Below the pieces are notes generated by a model, which saw only the letters and a program-made list of their open reading frames with translations, did no database searches and was not told the DNA's origin. Shown here piece after piece: positions 11,690-20,613 of a DNA stretch of 34,475 bases. Position 1 is the stretch's first letter, and every line of letters starts with the position of its first letter. A program made the translations under genes and the position numbers. This DNA is from Fidelibacterota bacterium (GTDB lineage Bacteria > Fidelibacterota > Marinisomatia > Marinisomatales > Marinisomataceae): the NCBI GenBank assembly GCA_019654715.1, contig BPEH01000007.1, forward strand, positions 1 to 34,475, read 5' to 3'.

Positions 11690-14600
11690 ATGCGTTTTAT
11701 TTTAATCTTAACACTATTCAGTCAAGCTTTGTTTGGACAATATTTTGGTCAAAACAAAGTTCAATACAATGAATTTGATTGGAATTTCATCGTTAGTCCT
11801 AATTTTAATGTCTACTATTATGGTGATAATTATGATTTAGCAATTTTTACATCAAAAATTGCAGAAGAATCACTTGATCAAATTGGGAAACATTTACGCT
11901 GGAGAAGCCAACAACCTATTAAAATTATTGTTTACACTTCTCATAATGATTTTCAACAAACAAATATTGTGAATGTCTATATGTCTGAAGGTATAGGAGG
12001 AGTAACTGAGCTCTATAAAAATAGAATTGTTATTCCATTCGAAGGATCGTACGCACAATTTAAACATGTCATACACCATGAACTTGTACATGCGATTATT
12101 AATGACATGGTATATGGCGGGAATGTTCAAGGAGTATTAAGTGGACGTGTTATACTTCAAGTCCCTTTATGGGCCAATGAAGGATTAGCAGAGTTTCTAT
12201 CTGTGGATTGGGATACCAATTCTGATATGGTTTTAAGAGATTTAGCCATTGAAGAAAGTTTACCTGAAGTTGATCAACTTAATTATTCAATCCTAGCATA
12301 CAAAGGTGGCCAATCAGTCTGGAAATATATAACAAATAAATATGGAAGAGAAAAAGTTGGAGAAGTATTTCAACAAATGAAAAGAACTCAGAATGCAGAG
12401 AAAGGTTTTGAAAATGCATTAGGAACTGATTTTGAGAAATTGACTGAAAATTGGCATGATTACTTGAAAAAAGAATATTGGGGAGATATTAACAAACGAG
12501 AGAAATTATCTGATTTTTCTGAAAAACTTACCGATAGATCAGAATCAAAGAATTTTTATAACATTAGTCCTTCATTTTCACCAGATGGGAATACCATTGC
12601 TTATTTTACTGATCAATCAGGATATATGGATTTAATTCTTTTGAATGCCGATTCTGGAGAACAGAAAAAAAGATTAATTCGTGGTAATAATTCTCCAGAT
12701 TTTGAAGAATTAAAATGGTTGCAACCTGGACTATCTTGGTCACCAAATGGTAAACAGATTGCTTTTGCTTCTAAAAGCGGGAAAGAAGATTCTATCATTA
12801 TTGTGAATGTGAAAAATGGAAAATATAAAAAAATTCCTATTGGATTAGATGGTGTGTTTACTACAGCATGGCACCCAAAAGATAATAAAATTGTATTTAT
12901 TGGTCATAAAAACGATGCAAGTGATTTATATCTTATTGATTTGAAAACGGAGAAAGTTACAAATTTAACAAATGATATTTTTTCTGATTTTTCTCCATCA
13001 TGGAGCTTAAATGGTGATAAAGTATTTTTTAGTTCCGATCAATCAAGTTATAAAGATAATACTGACATCTCAGAAATAGATTTTTCCAAAAAAGATATTT
13101 TTATGTATGATTTTACTACTGAATCTATTACACAAATTACTGATACTGATCACGATGAAGCTTATCCTGTAGCATCAAAAGATAATATTTTATTCTATAC
13201 AGCTGATTATAATGGAGTTTATAATATTTTTAGACATGATTTAATTACAAATGAAGCTTATCCTATTACTAATGTTATTACTGGTATTCAACAAATTGAT
13301 GTTGATAGAAATGCAGATAAAATAATTTTTGCTGGATATAAAGAAAGAGGTTGGGACTTATTTCTGATGAATAATCCAATTGAAGTGGAGAATAAGGAAG
13401 TTCCTGCTACAATATTTTATACCATGAAAGATGAACAAGAAGATTTTGAAGATTTACGTTTTGTCAGAAATGAACCGAGTATTGCTGAACCAGAAGATTA
13501 TTCAAGCTATATTTTTGCTCGCAATTATAAGAAATTTAATGATCCAGATCATGTAGACCCAGATCAGGAATTAACATCTGTTGATTCTTTACGTGTTTCT
13601 GGTAATTACAATCCACAAAAATATAAAACAGAGTTTTCATTAGATTATGTTTATACCAGTGCTTCTATTGATAATTTATTTGGGACTACTGGTCTTGCTA
13701 ATATTGCATGGAGCGATGTTATGGGAGATCATCAATTACGATTTGCTTCTAATCTTGTGATGGATTTAGACAATAGTGATATAATATTGGGTTATGGATA
13801 TCTAAAGAATAGAACAAACTATTATGGACAACTTTTCCAATATGCAAATTTATTCTCTCTAGGTTATAGTATTGATACTGATTATATAGGTTTCTTAAGA
13901 GATTATGGTGTTGGATTTTTTGCTCAATATCCGTTTTCAAAATTTAATAGAATTGACGTTGGTGCGACACTACGAGGTATTAGCTATGAAATAAAAGAGA
14001 TTGACTATTGGACTGGACAAGTTGAGACAAATTATTCAGAAAATTTAAAGTCATTTATTCCTTTGGTCAGTTGGGTCTACGATAATACAACTAATACTTA
14101 CACTGGTCCTAATGATGGATTAAGACAATATTTAACTTTCCAATTCAGTCCTGATATTGGTGATGACAGCCTTGCTTTTAAGACTATTAAATTTGATATA
14201 AGAAAATATTTTAAGATTAATAGGAATTATAGTTTTGCCACTAGGTTAATGTTGGGAAAAAGCTTTGGTGAAAATCCTGAAAAGTTTTTTCTAGGTGGAT
14301 CTTCTCAAATGACATTTTATTCTGATACTCAGACTGAAGGTAGAGACGATTCAGGATTTTATGCACAAAGAATCTTAGACTATGAGAGTTCTACTGTATT
14401 AGAAGATGTTTATTTTACAGAGTATGTATTTCCTGTTAGAGGAGCACGTTATAGAGAACGTACTGGTGAAAACGTTGCTGTTGCCAATTTTGAATTTCGA
14501 TTTCCATTTATTAATTATGTTGATGTTGGATTTCCTGCTAAAATTAGATTTGGTAATATTTTTGGTCATCTTTTCTTGGATGTTGGTGCCGCGTGGGATG

Positions 14601-14809
14601 ATAGTAAAGAATTTGATGATAGTGCCCTTGTTCGATCCAAGTATAATTTAACTCATCCTGATGCTTCCCCAATGATTTCTACCTTTGGAATGGGTATGAA
14701 AATATTTACTCCATGGGCATTGATAAGGCTCGATACTGCTTGGGATCGTTATCCTGATGGCGACTATTCTAAGCCTCAATATATTTTATCGATTGGGTAC
14801 GATTGGTAA
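11690..14809 (+). CDS. Peptidase-MA-like / TolB-type propeller / outer-membrane barrel fusion protein
   Basis: Intact 1039-residue predicted outer-membrane protein. A signal peptide (cleavage after LFGQ, about residue 17) is followed by a gluzincin-like domain with HELVH at 130-134 and WANEGLAEF at 161-169, which supply the expected zinc ligands H130, H134 and E164. Residues from about 185 to 560 carry repeated PD40/TolB-type blades (PSFSPDGNTIAYFTDQSGY, LSWSPNGKQIAFASKSG, WHPKDNKIVFIGHKND). From about 600 to the end, alternating beta-strands form a BamA/D15-like barrel that ends in an aromatic residue (YILSIGYDW), the usual outer-membrane insertion signal. Similar large PD40 proteins occur in related phyla, but I know of no assigned function. 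The lack of POTRA repeats argues against it being BamA itself. Confidence 0.8.
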   Translation: MRFILILTLFSQALFGQYFGQNKVQYNEFDWNFIVSPNFNVYYYGDNYDLAIFTSKIAEESLDQIGKHLRWRSQQPIKIIVYTSHNDFQQTNIVNVYMSEGIGGVTELYKNRIVIPFEGSYAQFKHVIHHELVHAIINDMVYGGNVQGVLSGRVILQVPLWANEGLAEFLSVDWDTNSDMVLRDLAIEESLPEVDQLNYSILAYKGGQSVWKYITNKYGREKVGEVFQQMKRTQNAEKGFENALGTDFEKLTENWHDYLKKEYWGDINKREKLSDFSEKLTDRSESKNFYNISPSFSPDGNTIAYFTDQSGYMDLILLNADSGEQKKRLIRGNNSPDFEELKWLQPGLSWSPNGKQIAFASKSGKEDSIIIVNVKNGKYKKIPIGLDGVFTTAWHPKDNKIVFIGHKNDASDLYLIDLKTEKVTNLTNDIFSDFSPSWSLNGDKVFFSSDQSSYKDNTDISEIDFSKKDIFMYDFTTESITQITDTDHDEAYPVASKDNILFYTADYNGVYNIFRHDLITNEAYPITNVITGIQQIDVDRNADKIIFAGYKERGWDLFLMNNPIEVENKEVPATIFYTMKDEQEDFEDLRFVRNEPSIAEPEDYSSYIFARNYKKFNDPDHVDPDQELTSVDSLRVSGNYNPQKYKTEFSLDYVYTSASIDNLFGTTGLANIAWSDVMGDHQLRFASNLVMDLDNSDIILGYGYLKNRTNYYGQLFQYANLFSLGYSIDTDYIGFLRDYGVGFFAQYPFSKFNRIDVGATLRGISYEIKEIDYWTGQVETNYSENLKSFIPLVSWVYDNTTNTYTGPNDGLRQYLTFQFSPDIGDDSLAFKTIKFDIRKYFKINRNYSFATRLMLGKSFGENPEKFFLGGSSQMTFYSDTQTEGRDDSGFYAQRILDYESSTVLEDVYFTEYVFPVRGARYRERTGENVAVANFEFRFPFINYVDVGFPAKIRFGNIFGHLFLDVGAAWDDSKEFDDSALVRSKYNLTHPDASPMISTFGMGMKIFTPWALIRLDTAWDRYPDGDYSKPQYILSIGYDW

Positions 14810-14813
14810 TTCG

Positions 14814-15927
14814 TTGAAATTTATAATTCAATCAAAAGATAAATATTCATTAGCAAGAACAGGACAAATTCAGACAGACCACTCTGTTATTGAAACACCT
14901 GTTTTTATGCCAGTAGGTACACATGGAGTTGTTAAATCGATATCACCCAATGAACTGTATGATTTAAACACACAAATTATGTTATCTAACACTTATCATC
15001 TTTACTTAAGACCTGGAACAGACATTATTGAAGAAAATGGTGGATTACATCAATTTTTGAATTGGTCTAATAGTATCTTAACAGATAGCGGTGGTTATCA
15101 AGTGTTTTCTTTAAATAAAATGAACAAGATTACCGATAATGGTGTTCACTTTAAATCACATCTTGATGGAAGTATGCATCTTTTTACTCCAGAAATTTCG
15201 ATGGAGGTTCAGCAAAAATTAGGATCAGATATTATTATGGCATTTGATTATTGTCCACCAGCAAATTGTACAAAAAGAGAATTAAAAAGAGCTTCTAGAT
15301 TAACTCATGATTGGACCAAAAGAGCGTATGATTATTTAGATACACACAAACCCTTTATAACCATACACAAATTTTGTTTCCTATTATCCAAGGAGGCATT
15401 GATAAAGATGAGCGACTAAAATGCTTGGAACAAATGCTTCCTTTTGCTAATTCTGGTATAGCAATCGGAGGATTATCAGTAGGAGAAAAAAAGGAACCAA
15501 TGTTTGATACCGTACATTTATTAGGTGAAGCGATTCCTGAGAATCATCCAAGATATTTAATGGGTGTGGGGAAACCAACTGATATTGTAAAATCAGTTTT
15601 AAGAGGAATCGATATGTTTGACTGTGTATTGCCAACAAGGAATGCAAGGAATGGTCAACTTTTTACTAGTGAAGGAATCATTAATATTATTAATAATAAG
15701 TACAAACACGATATTTCACCAATTGATGAAAATAGCAATATCGCTTTTGCCAAGGAATATTCTAAATCATACTTAAGATATCTATTCCAAATTAATGAAA
15801 TCTTAGGTATGCGAATTGCTACGCTAATTAATATTGCATATTACTTTGATTTGATGAATCAAATTAAATTTGAAATTAATAACCATACTTTCGTAAAATG
15901 GTCAGAAGATTATCTAAAAAAATATGA
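14814..15927 (+). CDS. tgt: Queuine tRNA-ribosyltransferase (Tgt), zinc site lost (two slips)
   Basis: Exchanges guanine at position 34 of GUN-anticodon tRNAs for a queuosine precursor. A TTG start at 14814 gives MKFIIQSKDKYSLARTG, the usual N-terminus; the frame also opens further upstream, but that part overlaps the barrel gene. Seen: the active-site region LTDSGGYQVFSL, PIIQGGIDKDERLKCL, GVGKPTDIV, and the nucleophile region MFDCVLPTRNARNG. One base is missing near 15351-15357, so the frame moves from 14814-15419 to the 15374-15973 frame. A base seems missing in the A run at 15911-15917 too; restoring it gives a TGA overlapping the next ATG at 15924-15927. The CxCxxC and His zinc ligands are absent (see findings). 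About 371 residues. Confidence 0.9.
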
Positions 15928-17017
15928 GAATAGCAAAAAAGTTATTTTTACTTTTGGCAATTATTTTTATTAATAATTGTGCATCAGTATCTGCACCACA
16001 AGGTGGAGCAATTGATGCTATCCCCCCAGAATTAGTTTCAACGACTCCAAAAATATTGACCGAAATTAATCCAACTCAAAAAATTACAATTCAATTCAAT
16101 GAATATTTACAGGAAGCATCTTTAAAAAAGGCAATTAAAATTTTTCCAAATGGAGACTATGACTTTAAATATGAATATAAAGGAGATGAAATTGATTTTT
16201 GGATGCCATCAAATTTAGATACTGATACTACATATATGCTTGTGTTTGATACCAACCTTAAGGATGAACATAGTGTAAATATTGCTCAAGATATTGTTAT
16301 TCCATTTTCAAGAGATTCTGTCTTTCATTCTGGTAGAATTGAAGGAACTATTTTTGGAGATTTTAATACTGCATTTATTCTCTTATGGTTGAACAATCCA
16401 AGTAAAGCTATGATGCTCGATACTCCCCCCGATTATATTTTGCGTGCATCATCAAATGGGGCATATCAGTTTAATTTTTTACCTAATACAGAATTTTCAA
16501 TTTTAGCAGTTCAACAATATGGATCAAATATTGATTATACAAAAGAAGCATTCTCGTTTTATCGAAAAAATAAATTATCGTTGCATAATGATTCATTAAG
16601 TAGTATTAATTTCTATCTTACAAGGCCTATAAAAAAAGAAGAGAGTGTTGTATCTTCTGATAGTTTGACAGTTGATGATACTGATAAGAAAACATTGGTA
16701 AAGACGGGTACTATATTGGGATCTGTTAAGGGTAATTTTCTTCATCCTATTAATGTATTTTTAAAAAATACAAAGAACAATTATACCAATGCGGTAGAAT
16801 TAGGAGGTAATTATACTATTGATGAAGTTTTGGAAGGGAAATATCAATTATTGATTTATGAAGATAGGAATAATGATTTAATCTTAAATATGGGATCTTT
16901 TACTGATAAACAATTTGCTGAAAGGTTTTATGTTTATCCTGATTCATTAAATTTTTGAGAGCCAATTGGGAATTAGAAATTCCAATGTGGAACTATAGCT
17001 TAGAAAAGGAAGAATAA
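15924..17017 (+). CDS. Ig-like (Big_5 type) domain lipoprotein (C-terminal frameshift)
   Basis: Predicted lipoprotein with a basic, hydrophobic N-terminus ending INNCAS (Cys19 probable lipid site). Residues about 30-130 form a bacterial Ig-like domain of the SbsA/Big_5 type: PPELVSTTP, ITIQFNEYLQ, TTYMLVFDTNLKD. A carboxypeptidase-regulatory-like beta domain follows, with YQFNFLPNTEFSILAV and YTIDEVLEGKYQLLIYEDRN. As written it stops at 16958. One slip in the T run at 16949-16955 lets it continue as RANWELEIPMWNYSLEKEE to TAA 17015-17017, two bases before the next gene, which is the more likely end. Probably an outer-membrane-anchored periplasmic or surface protein; ligand unknown. Confidence 0.75.
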
Positions 17018-17018
17018 C

Positions 17019-17431
17019 ATGGTTGTTGTAGCTGTAAGTGGATATTTTGATCCAATTCATGTAGGGCATTTAGAACTTTTAAAGCTTGCAAGACAACTGG
17101 GAGATAGATTGGTTGTGATTGTTAATAATGATCAACAAGCTTCTTAAAAAAAGGGAAGTCTTTCATGAATGAAAAGGATAGAATGGAAATTGTTTCTGCA
17201 TTACAGTCTGTTGATGAAGTATTTTTGAGCATTGATAATGACAAAAGTGTGTGTAAAAGTTTAGAATTTCTGAAACCAGATATTTTTGCAAATGGTGGGG
17301 ATAGAAGTCTAAGTGAAATACCAGAAACTGCTGTTATGGAAAAATATTCTATCAAAATGGTGGATGGTTTAGGAGAAAAAATTAGAAGTAGTAGTAAAAT
17401 TACTGGAATCAAATGCGACTCAAAGAAATAA
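17019..17431 (+). CDS. Cytidylyltransferase/adenylyltransferase family protein (one frameshift)
   Basis: Nucleotidyltransferase of the HIGH superfamily, related to TagD (glycerol-3-phosphate cytidylyltransferase) and RfaE domain II. Seen: SGYFDPIHVGHLELLKLA with the HVGH motif, then VVIVNNDQQA, RMEIVSALQSVDEVFLS, KPDIFANGGDR, and the late SSSKI replacing the common ISSS-type motif. One base is missing near 17143-17150, in a T/A run, where the frame stops; the corrected text reads QQASLKKGKSF. Total about 138 residues, usual for a single-domain member. The substrate cannot be told from sequence; a sugar- or polyol-phosphate for envelope glycans is plausible. A good ribosome site (aaaggaag) precedes ATG 17019, and the 3' end overlaps the next gene by 19 bases. 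Confidence 0.8.
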
Positions 17432-17701
17432 ATAAAAAATATGAAGAACTTATTAATGATTTTATCGAGTTAAGCGATCGGTTAAATATAAAGATTGTAC
17501 ATGATAAAGGAGATTTTAATGGAGATCATTGTTTGCTATTTACCGATAATTTGATTGTTATTAATAAACACAAGCCATTGGAACAACGTGTAAACATTTT
17601 AGCAAAATGTTTTGGTAAAATGGATCTCAATAATATTTATATTAAACCTATGTTGAGAGAATTAATTGATAAAAAAATTGGAAAACGAATATGTCACATA
17701 A
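17413..17701 (+). CDS. Small conserved-looking protein of unknown function (probable frameshift)
   Basis: I do not recognise this protein. It begins MRLKEINKKYEELINDFIE with an amphipathic helix, then has short strands (LNIKIVHDKGDFNGDHCLLF, LIVINKHKPLE) and a basic C-terminal helix. As written it runs to 17844 and overlaps the HIT gene by about 150 bases, which is implausible. One slip in the A run at 17671-17677 gives the ending KKLENEYVT with TAA at 17699-17701 and an 11-base overlap instead. Corrected length is about 95 residues. No signal peptide or membrane segment. Being translationally coupled to its neighbours suggests a shared housekeeping context, no more. Confidence 0.6.
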
Positions 17702-18185
17702 AAAACATTTATGGGCTCCATGGAAAATGGAATACATTAAGAACAAAGATGCATCTCAAAAGATTTTTTCTAGTAAACCGAATGAAGCTGAAGATAAAGA
17801 AAATCTTATTCTTTATCGTGGTGAATTTTGTTATATCATTATGAATTATTATCCATATAATAATGGGCATTTAATGGTTGTTCCATATGAGGAATCAGAT
17901 TCAGTAGAAAATTTAGCAGATGAAACATTAACAGAAATTATGCGAATTACTAAAAAAACCATGAAAATTTTAAGAGAAAATTTACAATGTCACGGATTCA
18001 ATTTTGGAGCAAATATTGGTAAAGGATCTGGTGCATCCATTGAAGGACATTTACATTTTCATATTGTTCCACGATGGACATCTGATACTTCTTTTATGCC
18101 AGTGGTAGGATCAACAAAAGTTGTTGCACAAGGGTTGTATGATACCTATGATCAGTTAAAACCATTCTTTGAGGAAATGAAATAA
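17691..18185 (+). CDS. HIT family nucleotide hydrolase/phosphorylase
   Basis: Intact 164-residue HIT-domain protein. The catalytic triad motif HLHFHIVPRW lies at about residues 120-130, preceded by NGHLMVVPYE (about 57-66) and GFNFGANIGKGSGAS. The WAPWKMEYI start and the segment TSFMPVVGSTKVV after the HIT motif resemble the Ap4A phosphorylase-like branch (Rv2613c type) rather than small Hint-type proteins. Such enzymes degrade diadenosine polyphosphates or related nucleotides in the cytoplasm. The TAA overlaps the next ATG by one base (taATGg at 18185). Confidence 0.88.
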   Translation: MSHKKHLWAPWKMEYIKNKDASQKIFSSKPNEAEDKENLILYRGEFCYIIMNYYPYNNGHLMVVPYEESDSVENLADETLTEIMRITKKTMKILRENLQCHGFNFGANIGKGSGASIEGHLHFHIVPRWTSDTSFMPVVGSTKVVAQGLYDTYDQLKPFFEEMK

Positions 18186-18469
18186 TGGATTTCTTTACTC
18201 ATTCTTGGCTTCCTCTTATGTATCAGTATGGTTTTGGTCTCCTAATTTTTGGTGGTGGACTTTTCACAATATTCCGTGCTTATGGCGGTAGTGAATTTTG
18301 GACGAAGCATAAAATATGGATGCAAGTTTTAGTATGGGGATTTATTTATATTTTTTCTATTCATTTATTGATGACATTATCATCATTAAATAATGCTCCC
18401 AAGATGTATCTACTCATTATCGCTTTGTATATATTAAACGTTGGTATCCTTGTGAGGAATATCAAATGA
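18185..18469 (+). CDS. Small three-helix membrane protein, possible symporter partner
   Basis: A 94-residue integral membrane protein with about three hydrophobic segments (residues 12-32, 45-65, 72-90), joined by a short basic, aromatic loop (RAYGGSEFWTKHKIW). No family is recognised; it does not look like the DUF4212 small subunit known from some sodium/substrate symporters. Its stop overlaps the symporter start as ATGA at 18466, so the two are probably translated together and may form a complex. The overlap with the HIT gene is also one base. Intact. Confidence 0.75.
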   Translation: MDFFTHSWLPLMYQYGFGLLIFGGGLFTIFRAYGGSEFWTKHKIWMQVLVWGFIYIFSIHLLMTLSSLNNAPKMYLLIIALYILNVGILVRNIK

Positions 18470-20395
18470 ACACAACTATTCCAACAACTGAATTATTTTG
18501 GGTAATCTTAGTTTGTTATGTTTTTTTTGTGTTGGGGGCAGGATTATTTTTTGCCCGCAATAACAAATCAACTGAAGATTTCTTTTTTGGTGGGAGACGA
18601 TTTTCTTGGTGGTTAATTGCAATGTCTATGTTAGCTACAGGGGTAGGATCGCATAGTTTTGCAAAATATGCTTCTAAGGGGTTTGAGTATGGATTTTCAT
18701 CTACAATGACCTATATGAATGATTGGTTTTTTATGCCATTATTATTATTTGGATGGATTCCAATTATTTATTATATGCAGGTTAATTCCATTCCTGAGTA
18801 TTTTCAACGTCGTTTCAATAGTACAGTCAGAAATTTATCAACCTTTACCATGTTATTATATTTGGTGGGATATATTGGTATTGGATTACTTGCTCTTGGA
18901 TCATTACTACAACCTATTTTAGGATGGGAAATTAACACCATCATCATCGTCGTAGCTGTTATTTCTGGTATTTATGTTTCTCTAGGAGGGCAAACAGCAA
19001 TTATCTTTACTGATTTTCTCCAGGGCGTTATTCTATTGTTTGCTGGCCTTCTAATCTTTGGATTAGGCATTGCTTATGTAGGAGGATTTGATTCATTTTG
19101 GGGTAATCTATCGATAGCAAACAAATTGCCTCTAGCTGATTTTAATTCTCCACCTGATTTTAATTTTGCTGGTATTTTTTGGCAAGACGGTGTGGTAGGA
19201 TCTGTAGGATTTGCTTTCATGAATCAAGCTGTTATTATGCGTTTCTTAGCAGCACGTTCCGTTGTGCATGCTAGGCGAGCAACTATGATGAATGTTTTGG
19301 TATTCTTACCCATTGGTACGGTTGCAGTATCAAACTCTGGTTGGATAGGAAGAGCTATTGTCAATTTTGATTCAGGTTTAACCGGGATGTATCACTCCGC
19401 TGGAAGTTCAATATTTACTCGTTGGGGTACACATTTTTCATCAACTATTCCAGAAACAACAGATCCAAATGGAATTTTTACGGTAGTAGCTGGTATTGTA
19501 TCAGGATCTGAAGCAATTTTTGCTTTCTTAGTGGCAGCAGTAGTTGCTGCACTAATGTCCAGTCTTGATTCTCAAATTAATGCATCAGCAGCAGTAGCGG
19601 TGAATGATATTTATACTCCATTGAGTAAAAATCCATCTGAAAAAACTCGACTACGTGTTTCGATGTTTACATCTTTATTAGTAACGTTTATTGGAATAAA
19701 AGGCTGCTTTTCTATTTAGTAAATATGGTACGATTTATGAAGCACATGGCGCATTCCATAGTGTTGTGACTCCTCCAATGGTTACGGTAATATTTTTAGG
19801 AATCTTTTGGAAAAGATTTTCTTCTAGAGCTGCTGTTCTAACATTTGTTATAGGAGCAATCTTTATTATGTTAGGCATTGAATATCCGAAGACATTTGTA
19901 CAACCATTTTCTCATGGTATCGAATTTGTTGAGGAAAAACCTTGGTCTTATATTAGAGCATTATATAATGTGGTTGCATGTGCATCTATTGGTATTATTG
20001 TAACCTTGTTTACAAAACCTCCAAAAGACTTTTGATCGCATTAAAGGATTGACCATTTGGACAATTAAGGATGGTCCACAATACTTTAAAGGATCTGATG
20101 TGAATAAAAATGCAGGCCTTTAAATATTCAGTTTGCTGGATCGGAAGTAGAAGTAACACAAAAAGACAACAATGAAGTATCATTGCCAAAGAACTATATG
20201 GATCAGATCAAAGGAAACAAAGGAGACCTAATTTATATTAGTGATCATAGATGGTATCTGGGAGGATTAAAATCTACCCATGCTCGTCTTGGATCAGTAT
20301 CAAATAACAATAAAGTTATTATTTCTAAGGATGTTTCAGATCACGCACAATTTAATTTATCTTTTAAAAAGATTTTTAATTTATTAAACTTTTAA
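18466..20395 (+). CDS. Sodium:solute symporter, SSS family (three frameshifts)
   Basis: Membrane transporter of the SSS family that moves a solute with sodium. The first 418 residues show the family start with FFFGGRRFSWWLIAMSMLAT, then GVGSHSF, SIPEYFQRRF, YVSLGGQTAIIFTDFLQG, and AALMSSLDSQINASAA near the end of the core. Slips: extra G at about 19701-19703, extra T at about 20030-20034, and a missing base near 20120-20124. Across them the frame continues through AHGAFHSVVTPPMVTVIFLG and more helices to a soluble tail that ends NLSFKKIFNLLNF at 20395. Total about 640 residues. Substrate unknown; sugars and carboxylates are common for the family. Confidence 0.85.
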
Positions 20396-20494
20396 ATTTT
20401 TTGATTAAAATTAATTAAAAAACCTTAAAAATTTTTTAAAATTATTTAAAAAAAATTTCCGGTTAAAAAAAGAAATTTCCCTTTTTTCTCCATT

Positions 20495-20567
20495 TCCGGA
20501 GTAGCTCAGTTGGTAGAGCGAGTGACTGTTAATCACCAGGTCGGGGGTTCGAGTCCCTCCTCCGGAC
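20495..20567 (+). tRNA. tRNA-Asn (anticodon GTT)
   Basis: Full cloverleaf with a 7-bp acceptor stem (TCCGGAG with CTCCGGA), D arm TAGCTCAGTTGGTAGAGC, anticodon loop CTGTTAA reading GTT, and T loop TTCGAGT on a 5-bp stem. CCA is not encoded. Two oddities: the first anticodon-stem pair is A-C instead of a Watson-Crick pair, and the discriminator base reads C where Asn tRNAs normally have G. Given the error rate of this sequence, either could be a read error. Confidence 0.93.
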
Positions 20568-20613
20568 CCGGGGCTATAAATAAAAGAAAAAAATTAATTA
20601 AAAAGGGGTTTAG

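Noticed and set aside
17413-17844. A 143-residue protein using the whole literal frame
   Set aside because: The last third overlaps the conserved HIT gene by about 150 bases and reads as a frame shadow. A single A-run slip gives a normal ending.
18064-18079. TGTTCCACGATGGACA, 13 of 16 matches to a TGTTCCACGTGGAACA-type site
   Set aside because: It encodes the conserved IVPRWT residues just after the HIT motif, so the match follows from protein coding; the centre of the palindrome is also broken.
20396-20494. AT-rich spacer before tRNA-Asn with repeated AAATTTCC-like words, as a possible regulatory element
   Set aside because: The words are short, fall in simple A/T sequence, and form no stable hairpin or clear promoter box.
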